Of a stretch of 21,833 nucleotides of DNA, positions 6,457 to 12,522 are shown piece by piece (the stretch's first letter is position 1; every line of letters begins with the position of its first letter). Source of the DNA: a virus; IMG/VR virus record IMGVR_UViG_3300009180_000247, positions 1 through 21,833 of that record. One strand, 5' to 3'. Made by a program: the position numbers and the translations under genes. The notes beneath the pieces are model-generated. The model worked only from the letters and a program-made list of their open reading frames with translations, had not been told where the DNA came from and did no database searches.

Positions 6457-7025
6457 CACAGTTTTCTAATTGGTTTGCTGGTCAACAGTATAACTTTGAG
6501 GCTCAGCTTGCTCACCTTAGTGGCAAGCCTGACTTAAGGTTCCTGCAGATTGGTGCATACACAGGTGATGCAAGTGTTTGGTTATGCGAGAATGTTCTAA
6601 CGCATCCAACGTGTGTGCTAATTGATGTTGATACGTGGGCTGGTTCAGATGAACGCGAGCATCAGGCTATCGACTTCGAGAGAGTACTGAAGTATTATGA
6701 AGCACGTATCACTAAGTATCAGAAAGTTGTAAGGCTTAAGATGACTAGTGATAAGTACTTCACTGGAGAGATTGCTGCACATTTTGACTTCATCTACATT
6801 GATGGCGGTCATACATCTGCTCAGGTTGAGCGTGATGCATACAGTGCATGGAATCTACTCAAGCCTAAAGGTATCCTTGCCTTTGATGATTATCAATGGG
6901 GCAAAGACTTACCACCTGATACCACGCCTAAGCCAGCAATTGATAATTTTTTACAGACACATACTGGTGAGTACACTCAGTTAGTTGATAGTTACCAAGT
7001 TTGGATAAAGAAGAATGACAACTAG
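6453..7025 (+). CDS. Class I SAM-dependent methyltransferase
   Basis: 190 residues. The Rossmann motif I is FLQIGAYTGDASVWL (30-44), where the usual E/D-x-G-x-x-x-G pattern appears as QIGAYTG; the second acidic strand is VLIDVD (55-60); FDFIYIDGGH at 111-120 and a post-motif LLKPKGILAFDDY are typical of the Methyltransf_24 type. That type acts mostly on small molecules, sugars or proteins; no target-recognition domain for DNA is present. The start is in an ATGA overlap with the ATPase gene. Substrate is unknown; host or virion modification are both possible. Confidence 0.8.
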   Translation: MTQFSNWFAGQQYNFEAQLAHLSGKPDLRFLQIGAYTGDASVWLCENVLTHPTCVLIDVDTWAGSDEREHQAIDFERVLKYYEARITKYQKVVRLKMTSDKYFTGEIAAHFDFIYIDGGHTSAQVERDAYSAWNLLKPKGILAFDDYQWGKDLPPDTTPKPAIDNFLQTHTGEYTQLVDSYQVWIKKNDN

Positions 7026-7386
7026 GAAAAGCCATAAGGCTAGGGGAGCAACATATGAAACAGACATCACGAAATACTTTAGAGGAATTGGATACGACGC
7101 TGAACGCCTTGCAAGGAGAGGTAGCAAAGATGAAGGGGATGTTGTTGTCCGCAAGGATTTCATTGGAGGAACCATTGGCATCCTTGAATGCAAAGCACCA
7201 GGAGCAGGTAACGCAATCAGCCTTAGTGGCTGGAGCAAAGAAGCACAGGTCGAAGCGGACAATTACGCAGAAGCTAGAGGCATTGACAGGGAAAACATTC
7301 TTCCAGCGATAGTAATCAAGGCAAGAGGTAAGTCAATAGCAGATTCATATTTAGTACTGAGGTTAGGAGATGTCTTTGGTGAGTAA
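7015..7386 (+). CDS. Hjc-like Holliday junction resolvase (PD-(D/E)XK)
   Basis: 123 residues with the layout of archaeal-type Hjc resolvases: N-terminal GATYETDITKYFRGIGYDAE with Glu15, Asp42 in EGDVVV, and Glu58-x-Lys60 in GILECKA. The motif RLARRGSKDEGD matches the family's basic loop before the catalytic Asp. The expected activity is metal-dependent cleavage of four-way junctions formed in recombination or replication. It overlaps the methyltransferase gene by 11 nt and sits next to the primase ORFs. Confidence 0.85.
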   Translation: MTTRKSHKARGATYETDITKYFRGIGYDAERLARRGSKDEGDVVVRKDFIGGTIGILECKAPGAGNAISLSGWSKEAQVEADNYAEARGIDRENILPAIVIKARGKSIADSYLVLRLGDVFGE

Positions 7387-7744
7387 CTTGCCTTCAATCA
7401 AGGCTGTGCTTGAGCACTACGGTGCAACGCTACGGCGTGACCATGGCCAAGCTAACTTAAGGTGTCCGTTCCACGGTGATAGTCATCAATCAGGAACAGT
7501 TAACCTAGATAAGAATATTTTTATATGTTTTGCATGTGGAGTACAAGGAAATAGTTTACAAATCGTAGCTATGCAGGAGGGAGTTGACATACGTGAGGCA
7601 GCTAGAATCGCAGAAGGATTTGCTGGGACAAGCAACACGCAAGTACCAGGAAAGCATTTATCAGGCCGAAGATTACCTAGCAAGCAGGGGTATTCCAATC
7701 GAAGTAGCACGGCTGGCTCGATTAGGCGTAGTCGCGGAGCCTGA
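7370..7744 (+). CDS. DNA primase, CHC2 zinc-finger piece
   Basis: 124 residues, of which the first about 85 look real. Zinc ligands of a CHC2 primase finger are Cys32, His35, Cys53 and Cys56 in LRCPFHGDSH and FICFACGVQGN. The end, after AEGFAGTS, is a Ser/Arg-rich stretch that is the out-of-frame reading of the TOPRIM ORF. ATG 7370 abuts the ribosome site AGGAG (7365-7369); TTG 7376 or GTG 7379 would be better spaced. The finger binds template DNA and sets start-site choice. The catalytic half is in the next ORF, so the primase is split or frameshifted. Confidence 0.8.
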   Translation: MSLVSNLPSIKAVLEHYGATLRRDHGQANLRCPFHGDSHQSGTVNLDKNIFICFACGVQGNSLQIVAMQEGVDIREAARIAEGFAGTSNTQVPGKHLSGRRLPSKQGYSNRSSTAGSIRRSRGA

Positions 7745-8225
7745 GACAGGACATGAAGCATACCTCGGGCGCTTAGCCATACCGTATGTAACTAAGACTG
7801 GTGTAGTTGATATTAGATTTAGAAGTTTGAACCCAGCAGTTGAGCCTAAGTATATGGGCATGACTGGTAGTGACACTAAGATGTACAACGTACTAGATAT
7901 TGAAAGGGCAGGTGATTGGATTGGCGTATGTGAAGGAGAGCTTGATACAATCACGCTCAGTAGATGCGTCGGTATCCCTTGTGTTGGAGTTCCAGGTTCG
8001 AACTCATGGAAGAAACACTACACAAGATTGCTCGCAGATTTTGAAAGAGTATTTGTATTCGCTGATGGCGACCAGCCTGGAAAAGAATTTGCAGCAGGGC
8101 TTGCCCGAGAACTTCCAGTTACTATCGTCTCCATGCCAGACGGCGAAGATGTCAATTCTATCTACGTCAAGTTCGGTGCGGACTATATCAGAGAGAAAGC
8201 AGGGCTAACCAATGAAGCCGATTAA
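7584..8225 (+). CDS. DNA primase, TOPRIM catalytic piece
   Basis: Up to 213 residues. TOPRIM motifs: GVCEGELDTITLS with Glu117, and VFVFADGDQPGKE with Asp161 and Asp163. Upstream, AEDYLASRGI and GRLAIPYVTKTGVVDIRFRSL match the linker and N-terminal catalytic region of phage primases. The start is uncertain: TTG 7584 lies very close to AGGAGGGAG (7575-7583), and GTG 7593 sits 9 nt after it. It overlaps the zinc-finger ORF by about 160 nt in a +1 frame. The internal ribosome site supports separate translation; a +1 frameshift near 7619-7630 is the alternative. Confidence 0.8.
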   Translation: MTYVRQLESQKDLLGQATRKYQESIYQAEDYLASRGIPIEVARLARLGVVAEPETGHEAYLGRLAIPYVTKTGVVDIRFRSLNPAVEPKYMGMTGSDTKMYNVLDIERAGDWIGVCEGELDTITLSRCVGIPCVGVPGSNSWKKHYTRLLADFERVFVFADGDQPGKEFAAGLARELPVTIVSMPDGEDVNSIYVKFGADYIREKAGLTNEAD

Positions 8226-8547
8226 ACCATGTCCTGAATGTGGTGAGCAGTTCGAGAATGTATTCGAAGCGACTGACCACCTGCTCGAGGAAGACGAAGA
8301 GTTTGACCCAGCACTTATCCTACCTAATGGCTATCGCCTGATGATTGGTTCGTTGTTGCGTTGCTTCTATCGTTATGCTGATGAGCCCGAGAAGATTAAA
8401 AGTGTAGCACAAGATACGTACATGACTCTCTTTACTGTCGAGATGGAACCATCAACAGTTGTCGAAGTCATCGAAGACATGATTGTAGGTTCCAGCATGG
8501 CGGAAATAGATGATGAACTTAAACAACTACTCGAAGGTGGAGAGTGA
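8212..8547 (+). CDS. Small zinc-knuckle protein with acidic body
   Basis: 111 residues. The N-terminus has KPCPECGEQFENVFEATDHLLE, a C2H2-like pattern with Cys7, Cys10 and a later His. The rest is acidic and helical. It overlaps the TOPRIM ORF by 14 nt and has AGCAGGG ahead of its ATG. Its place next to the primase hints at a replication accessory role, but no function can be assigned. Confidence 0.65.
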   Translation: MKPIKPCPECGEQFENVFEATDHLLEEDEEFDPALILPNGYRLMIGSLLRCFYRYADEPEKIKSVAQDTYMTLFTVEMEPSTVVEVIEDMIVGSSMAEIDDELKQLLEGGE

Positions 8548-8553
8548 ATTGAT

Positions 8554-8916
8554 ATGGCAGATTACCCAGCACCTGGCGAATCAAGGTTTTACGGTGACGC
8601 AAGTACGCATGGAGAACCAGCAGTTGGTATTAGAGATTCGGATTTCGCATATGACGTAGCCTCTACCTTCCAGGAACTGGCTGACCTATTGCTTAGTAAG
8701 CACAATGATTATGGTCCAACCAACATCTCGCGTAGCCCAGGTGGGCCAGTCAATGGCCTGCGTGTGCGTATGTGGGATAAGTTTGCACGCATCAATAACC
8801 TAGTAGATAATAACAAAGACCCACAGCATGAAAGCCTTGAGGATTCCTTCAAGGACATGGCAAACTATGCAATCATAGGGTTGCTAGTACTAAGAGGAAA
8901 GTGGCCTAATGACTAA
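8554..8916 (+). CDS. DUF1599 / MazG-like nucleotide-associated protein
   Basis: 120 residues. The helical core has Glu41 in TFQELADLL, KHNDYGPTN at 49-57, a WDKFARINNLVD helix around residue 80, and EDSFKDMANYAIIG at 96-109. This E...NDYG...DxxxDxxNYA pattern is the DUF1599 type, related to all-alpha NTP pyrophosphatases and associated with nucleotide modification or dNTP-pool control. It may hydrolyse or bind non-canonical nucleotides during phage replication. The family assignment is from motif memory; activity is inferred. Confidence 0.7.
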   Translation: MADYPAPGESRFYGDASTHGEPAVGIRDSDFAYDVASTFQELADLLLSKHNDYGPTNISRSPGGPVNGLRVRMWDKFARINNLVDNNKDPQHESLEDSFKDMANYAIIGLLVLRGKWPND

Positions 8917-9322
8917 CAAGTCTTCATTCGATTTGGACTTCGGCTATGGCCGTAAGGGTGAGAAACTAGTAGAAGAACTACTTACTGGTGGCAAGACTGT
9001 CGAAGTAAAGCGCGACAGGAAGTGGTGGATTACTAACAACCTTTACATTGAGGTTGAGTGCTGGTTCATGAAGTCTAAATCATGGGAGCCATCAGGCTTG
9101 ATGGTTACTGAGGCTGCATACTGGGCGTTCGTACTAGAACAAACAGTTGTTATTGTACCAACGCATATCCTTAAGAAGGGTGTGCTTGAATTAGGTAGAG
9201 AAATCTCATGCGAGATACCACCTAACAAAAGCAAGGGCTATTTAATTACTGTAGAAGATTTACTATCCATGAGTCGTAAGTATAAGAATGAGAAAGTTGA
9301 TGATGGACTGGAAGCTAATTGA
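8909..9322 (+). CDS. PD-(D/E)XK-like phage nuclease
   Basis: 137 residues. Glu18 in GRKGEKLVEELL, Glu32-Val-Lys34 in TVEVKRD, and NNLYIEVECW (44-52) followed by PSGLMVTEA form the restriction-endonuclease-like core seen in many small phage proteins that contain E-x-K-x-D and an NLYIE strand. This is the third such fold in the operon. Probable roles are resolvase, recombination nuclease or host DNA degradation. It overlaps the previous gene by 8 nt with AGGAAAG ahead of the ATG. Confidence 0.7.
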   Translation: MTNKSSFDLDFGYGRKGEKLVEELLTGGKTVEVKRDRKWWITNNLYIEVECWFMKSKSWEPSGLMVTEAAYWAFVLEQTVVIVPTHILKKGVLELGREISCEIPPNKSKGYLITVEDLLSMSRKYKNEKVDDGLEAN

Positions 9323-9959
9323 GCCTTGGGAATATGCAGTAACCAATGTAGCTAGTGAGTATCATAGAAAGTTTAAGATGATTGAACTTGAGGATATTCG
9401 TCAGACACTATACGAGTGGTTCCCTGCCCATATAAATAAGTTTACTGAATGGAATGAGATGGGCGGTAAGGATGCAAAGAACCTTATCTACCGTAGCCTT
9501 CGTAACTATGCACTAGATTATTGTCAGTATCAGAAGGCCAAGTCCCTTGGCTATGATGTATCTGATTTGTATTACTATGACCCAGTAATAGTGGAGGCGT
9601 TGCTTCCTGCTGTGTTGCGCAGTGAGTGGGGTGTAACCCATAAACTTAATCTTGGTAGGCCAGGAAGGCCTAGTGCTCCTAATGAGGGCGGTAATCTACA
9701 GGCTATGATGATAGAGGTAGACTCCGCATACCATAAGTTAAGCACTGAAGATAAACAGTTACTCTTCTTAAGATATGCAGAGTCTATGGAGTATGCGGAC
9801 ATAGCCAAGGAGCTTGAGCTCGTTAGCCCTGACGCTACTCGCATGCGTACAACGAGAGTAATACGCAAACTTGTTAGGTTGATGGGTGGGATGAAGCCTT
9901 GGGTTGATAGAGATATAGTGGATGAAGAACCTGACGACGAGCAATCACTCGTCGATTAG
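9303..9959 (+). CDS. Sigma-70-like / HTH transcription factor
   Basis: About 218 residues. The start could be 9288, 9300 or 9303; 9303 is preferred because AGAAAG lies 6 nt ahead. The N-terminal half has MIELEDIRQTLYEWF, like sigma region 2 helices (DIRQ resembles DLxQE). The C-terminal third (YHKLSTEDKQLLFLRYAESM, then YADIAKELE and R-rich helices) is a region-4-type helix-turn-helix. The end is very acidic. As the last gene of the replication operon it is well placed to redirect host polymerase to later genes. No exact family was recognised. Confidence 0.7.
   Translation: MDWKLIEPWEYAVTNVASEYHRKFKMIELEDIRQTLYEWFPAHINKFTEWNEMGGKDAKNLIYRSLRNYALDYCQYQKAKSLGYDVSDLYYYDPVIVEALLPAVLRSEWGVTHKLNLGRPGRPSAPNEGGNLQAMMIEVDSAYHKLSTEDKQLLFLRYAESMEYADIAKELELVSPDATRMRTTRVIRKLVRLMGGMKPWVDRDIVDEEPDDEQSLVD
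9935..9954. terminator. Hairpin at the convergent gene junction, possible bidirectional terminator
   Basis: CGACGAG (9935-9941), loop CAATCA, CTCGTCG (9948-9954). The hairpin straddles the 15-nt overlap of two converging genes and lies in the coding sequence of both. The T-tracts on either side are poor, so termination strength is uncertain. Confidence 0.45.
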
Positions 9960-10139
9960 TTCTTCGTCGAACTCATACTCTTCAAACGGTTCATCATCTT
10001 CCTCGTCTACCCATAGGTGTTCAAAGAGAATTTCCATGTTATCTGAGATGCAGTCATCTTCAGTCTCATATTCTTGCCAATTTGCTACATGCTCACGAAC
10101 GATAGCAGTAACTTCGTCTGATGTCAAGTCGCCGTACAT
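9945..10139 (-). CDS. Small acidic protein, last gene of the leftward operon
   Basis: 64 residues. The C-terminal 25 residues are almost all Asp/Glu with aromatics (VDEEDDEPFEEYEFDEE). ATG at 10139 has AAAGG 8 nt ahead. Such acidic phage proteins sometimes mimic DNA or neutralise host nucleases or regulators, but nothing specific is visible. It converges on and overlaps the sigma-like gene by 15 nt. Confidence 0.65.
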   Translation of the reverse strand: MYGDLTSDEVTAIVREHVANWQEYETEDDCISDNMEILFEHLWVDEEDDEPFEEYEFDEELIDE

Positions 10140-10149
10140 ATATAACCTT

Positions 10150-10296
10150 TCAAAATAATAAATAAATAGCTAGAGATACTAGTATGATGGCGGGCACGAT
10201 AGTGACCACGCCTCCTAAGAGTGCTAAGAGTGTAACAGTTGATGTAATCTTAAGTAATCGTATGCTATCCTCCCGTTGAATAAAAGCCAGTTGCAT
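10150..10296 (-). CDS. Single-pass small membrane protein
   Basis: 48 residues when started at ATG 10296, ending in a long hydrophobic helix (residues about 20-48, TVTLLALLGGVVTIVPAIIL and on). The ATG lies inside the upstream FmdB-type gene and in the loop of a GCCAGTT/AACTGGC hairpin (10284-10308 region), with no good ribosome site. By contrast GGGAGG is placed 5 nt before an in-frame ATA (10263), which would give a 37-residue protein. So the true start is either the internal ATG or an unusual AUA. Function unknown. Confidence 0.5.
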   Translation of the reverse strand: MQLAFIQREDSIRLLKITSTVTLLALLGGVVTIVPAIILVSLAIYLLF

Positions 10297-10441
10297 TGAA
10301 CTTAACTGGCGTTGGATTAATTATTCTGCGCATTATTCGTAAGCAGTATTGACAAGAAGGACATTCATCCCTCTCTTCTATCTTGCGATAGTGTTCCTCT
10401 GATGTATTGCAATCGTCACATCGGTACTCATAGTTGGGCAT
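10265..10441 (-). CDS. FmdB-type zinc ribbon protein
   Basis: 58 residues beginning MPNYEYRCDDC and carrying CPSCQYC later: Cys8, Cys11, Cys27 and Cys30 form the zinc ribbon of the FmdB family. The C-terminus PVKFNATGFYSTGG matches that family's conserved end (P-V-x-F-x-x-x-GFY). FmdB proteins are small putative regulators. The ATG overlaps the previous stop as TAATG. Confidence 0.85.
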   Translation of the reverse strand: MPNYEYRCDDCNTSEEHYRKIEERDECPSCQYCLRIMRRIINPTPVKFNATGFYSTGG

Positions 10442-10608
10442 TAGTATGGCCCCTGTCCCGTGTCTCGTTGCTCTTGCATGTTGATGTTACCAGTGAATGG
10501 TGGTGGTGGTTCTGAATATCTCCATGGGTCAGAGGCTTCATCAACCATTTCACTTATCAATTGGTTCATGTTTTGTTTCTTGATTAGTTCATGTAAGAAC
10601 TCGGTCAT
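10441..10608 (-). CDS. Small hypothetical protein
   Basis: 55 residues. A helical N-terminus (FLHELIKKQNMNQLISEMV) is followed by DPWRYSEPPPPFTGNIN and a polar tail. It begins in an ATGA overlap with the upstream zinc-ribbon gene and ends in TAATG with the FmdB-type gene, so it is locked into the operon. A GGGGTGA ribosome site lies 5 nt ahead. No domain was recognised. Confidence 0.7.
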   Translation of the reverse strand: MTEFLHELIKKQNMNQLISEMVDEASDPWRYSEPPPPFTGNINMQEQRDTGQGPY

Positions 10609-10925
10609 AAGTCACCCCAACATATCTCACATACAAGCCAGTCACCCATTGTCATTAGAGTTTCTGTCTCATACATTGCCTCGCACCTTGTGCATGCCGA
10701 CATATCTTTGGCAGGTTCTGAGTCAATAGGTGTGGGTGCAGTAGCTAATGTACCACACTCGGCACATTCCATGTCTAAGAAGTACATGTCAATCTCACCG
10801 TCGTCGTCGAACTTACACTTAACATTCCATATCTCACACCCACATGGGCACACAGCGGTTGGCTTACCGCGTATGTCCATAGCCTGAGTGTAATCAGGCT
10901 TCATCTCTGTAATATGTTTAGCCAT
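10605..10925 (-). CDS. Double zinc-ribbon protein
   Basis: 106 residues with ten cysteines: Cys26, 28, 30 and 37, Cys54 and 57 (CAEC), Cys78 and 81 (CTRC), Cys99 and 102 (CEIC). This gives at least two zinc ribbons and suggests nucleic-acid or protein binding. The start overlaps the upstream gene by 8 nt and is preceded by AACGAGAGG, a motif repeated before other leftward genes. No enzymatic motif is visible. Confidence 0.7.
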   Translation of the reverse strand: MAKHITEMKPDYTQAMDIRGKPTAVCPCGCEIWNVKCKFDDDGEIDMYFLDMECAECGTLATAPTPIDSEPAKDMSACTRCEAMYETETLMTMGDWLVCEICWGDL

Positions 10926-11133
10926 TGTCGTCCTCTCGTTTAGTCATGGCCCTCTTATGGTATATCTTTACTGTCTCGGTTGCATTAGCGCAATCGAATG
11001 GGTTGGGGTGGAAGTGGTTGAACTTCTTGGCGTACTGTGCCCAACCTCTACCATGATTAGTGATTGTATTTGCCTCACCCTTTATCTCCTTGTGACATGA
11101 GTCACACATAACCTTCTTATCTTTGGTTATCAT
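10918..11133 (-). CDS. Small Cys/His-rich protein, possible HNH-like zinc module
   Basis: 71 residues from ATG 11133, chosen because it forms a TAATG overlap with the previous stop. MCDSCHKEIKGEAN resembles the first zinc pair of HNH or zinc-ribbon proteins. Later His residues (NHFHPNPFDC) could supply further ligands, and FHPxxF-DC is seen in some phage HNH-like small proteins. It is too short and lacks a clear His-Asn-His catalytic order, so nuclease function is not claimed. Confidence 0.65.
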   Translation of the reverse strand: MITKDKKVMCDSCHKEIKGEANTITNHGRGWAQYAKKFNHFHPNPFDCANATETVKIYHKRAMTKREDDNG

Positions 11134-11522
11134 TAGTGCCACCCATTCCTCTTGAAGAATGCCCATGCGTTGCATGGTGTATCATATCTGTAGTAGATAT
11201 AGGATAGCCCTCGTTCAATTTGTCGTGGTGCAGGTGTGTCAGGGTCAAGCCCCAGTAACTGTGGTATACCGCCAGCGTTCTTCCCCATAACTCTGACGCT
11301 ATTGTAAGCATTAGGATTCCATGCAGATTCCTTGCCCCACAGATTACTAAGGCATGACCATTGTTCTTCTTGCCATGCAGATAACTGGTCTCTTGCATAT
11401 GCCTTGCTGTCCGCTTTACTCCATGTCAATGTCACCGTGTTTGTTTGTGTTGGTGCTTCTGATGGAGGGGTGAACAGAAATATGCTAACCATTACGAATA
11501 GCAAGAAGAATATTGATTTCAT
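11133..11522 (-). CDS. Secreted or anchored lysozyme-like transglycosylase
   Basis: 129 residues. Residues 3-18 (SIFFLLFVMVSIFLF) are a signal peptide or anchor. The C-terminal domain has CLSNLWGKESAWNPNAYN with Glu65 as probable catalytic acid, GGIPQLLGL, then QIERGLSYIYYRY and AWAFFKRNGWH. This W-x-KES-x-WN...GIPQ...YI-x-x-RY...GW order is the actinobacterial lytic-transglycosylase type. It is encoded far from the lysis cassette, in the presumed early operon, so a role in wall remodelling during infection or superinfection exclusion is possible. It starts in an ATGA overlap with whiB. Confidence 0.8.
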   Translation of the reverse strand: MKSIFFLLFVMVSIFLFTPPSEAPTQTNTVTLTWSKADSKAYARDQLSAWQEEQWSCLSNLWGKESAWNPNAYNSVRVMGKNAGGIPQLLGLDPDTPAPRQIERGLSYIYYRYDTPCNAWAFFKRNGWH

Positions 11523-11863
11523 TTCATTGAACTCCTAATGTTCAGCGCTGTCACTACGCGATACTTTCTGTCGGTTGCACCAACAATCTTATCAACCATG
11601 AGTATGCGTTCGCCAGGTAGCAAGCCACCCCATATGCCATAGTCTAGGTTCTCATCTTTAAGTCCTTCATTCAGACAATTGGTACGAATCGGACATTTGT
11701 TACACAGTTCTATGGCTTTAATCATGTTAGCCTTGCGTATTGCAAACTTGATGAGTGGATTCTTGCTACCCTTTCGTCTCTCAAATAGGTCGCCTGAGTC
11801 CTCGAACCATAGGTCAGGGTTCTCGTGTGTCGTACATAATCCTTGCATGTTACTCATTTCCAT
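11519..11863 (-). CDS. whiB: WhiB-family Fe-S transcription regulator
   Basis: 114 residues. Cys10, Cys54, Cys57 and Cys63 give the C...C-x2-C-x5-C pattern that holds a 4Fe-4S cluster, and GIWGGLLPGER (76-86) is the WhiB turn that contacts the sigma factor. WhiB proteins are confined to actinobacteria and their phages and act by binding the principal sigma factor region 4. In phages they can repress host whiB genes. The start may be 11863 (GAGGTGG about 10 nt ahead) or 11857 (ATGA overlap). The C-terminal tail after residue 90 is basic, suited to DNA contact. Confidence 0.93.
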   Translation of the reverse strand: MEMSNMQGLCTTHENPDLWFEDSGDLFERRKGSKNPLIKFAIRKANMIKAIELCNKCPIRTNCLNEGLKDENLDYGIWGGLLPGERILMVDKIVGATDRKYRVVTALNIRSSMK

Positions 11864-11994
11864 GGTGAATGCACCACCTCGTTATCGTATCCACATGTTG
11901 AGCATGTGAACCAGTAAGTTCCATTGTTATCTTCCCAGTCAAGGTTTTCTGCCTCGCACTCGTCGACTTGGCATATCACTACATACTTACTCAT
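11854..11994 (-). CDS. Small zinc-ribbon protein
   Basis: 46 residues. Cys8-x4-Cys13 (ICQVDEC) and Cys31-x2-Cys34 (FTCSTCGYD) make one compact zinc ribbon. It starts in a TGATG overlap with the upstream gene and ends inside the start of whiB, so all three are coupled. Possible role: small regulator or adaptor; none can be shown. Confidence 0.7.
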   Translation of the reverse strand: MSKYVVICQVDECEAENLDWEDNNGTYWFTCSTCGYDNEVVHSPWK

Positions 11995-12137
11995 CAGTTG
12001 TGTACCCCATAGTTCCAGCAGACTTCCGTTACTGCCTTGATTAGTTCTAATCTGAATTCTTTAATCTTATCTTCACTCATGTTGGCTACATCTTTATCAT
12101 AGATTGTAGTCTGCCATAGTACGGTGCGTTCTGTCAT
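11994..12137 (-). CDS. Small hypothetical protein
   Basis: 47 residues from ATG 12137, preceded by AACGAGAGGATACATA, which gives a good ribosome site. An upstream in-frame ATG lies within the stem-loop region and is less likely. The protein is helical and charged (SEDKIKEFRLELIKAVTEV) with no known motif. Its stop overlaps the next ATG. Confidence 0.65.
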   Translation of the reverse strand: MTERTVLWQTTIYDKDVANMSEDKIKEFRLELIKAVTEVCWNYGVHN

Positions 12138-12164
12138 TATGTATCCTCTCGTTGGTAATAATGG

Positions 12165-12187
12165 TGAGCAGTTTGATGACATGCTCA
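12165..12187. other. Intergenic stem-loop before a leftward gene
   Basis: TGAGCA (12165-12170), 11-nt loop, TGCTCA (12182-12187). It lies in the 60-nt gap between two leftward genes and just upstream of the AACGAGAGG ribosome-site motif (12145-12153). It may be a processing or stability element. Confidence 0.4.
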
Positions 12188-12197
12188 GGTCAGTTGG

Positions 12198-12467
12198 TTA
12201 CGCCTCGAATACAGTCGAGACATACCCGTCAAGGCGAGCATGGGTTGTGATGAGACCCTTGCTACCAGTCAAGTGCTTGTATGTACCGTCGCCCAATGAT
12301 ACCCACATTGACTTAGCCTTGTAACGATTTTGTGTAGGCAGAGCCTTCACAATAGTACCCCGTGTTGGGTAATCTGATGATGTGTCTACTGACATAGCAA
12401 GGTATGCTACTTCGCTTGCTAGTGCAGAGATTTCATCTGCGATATTCTGAATTGCTGTTGCTGACAT
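12198..12467 (-). CDS. Small hypothetical protein
   Basis: 89 residues. The N-terminal 28 residues form an Ala-rich helix (IADEISALASEVAYLAMSV); the rest is a basic beta-rich stretch with RGTIVKALPTQ and LGDGTYKHLTG. AACGAGAGG (12478-12486) precedes the start. No family was recognised; the helix could mediate dimerisation. Confidence 0.65.
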   Translation of the reverse strand: MSATAIQNIADEISALASEVAYLAMSVDTSSDYPTRGTIVKALPTQNRYKAKSMWVSLGDGTYKHLTGSKGLITTHARLDGYVSTVFEA

Positions 12468-12499
12468 GATTGTATTGCCTCTCGTTAGTTGGTGTTACC

Positions 12500-12520
12500 C
12501 CACATAGACTATCCATGTGG
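12500..12520. other. Intergenic stem-loop after the amidotransferase gene
   Basis: CCACAT (12500-12505), 9-nt loop, ATGTGG (12515-12520). It starts 2 nt past the amidotransferase stop and lies upstream of another AACGAGAGG motif. No U-run follows on the minus strand, so it is more likely a processing or stability hairpin than a terminator. Confidence 0.4.
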
Positions 12521-12522
12521 AA

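Noticed and set aside
10099-10127. Another TTGACA-N17-TATCGT on the minus strand inside the last leftward gene
   Set aside because: The -10 is weak and it would transcribe only the end of the small acidic gene; probably chance.
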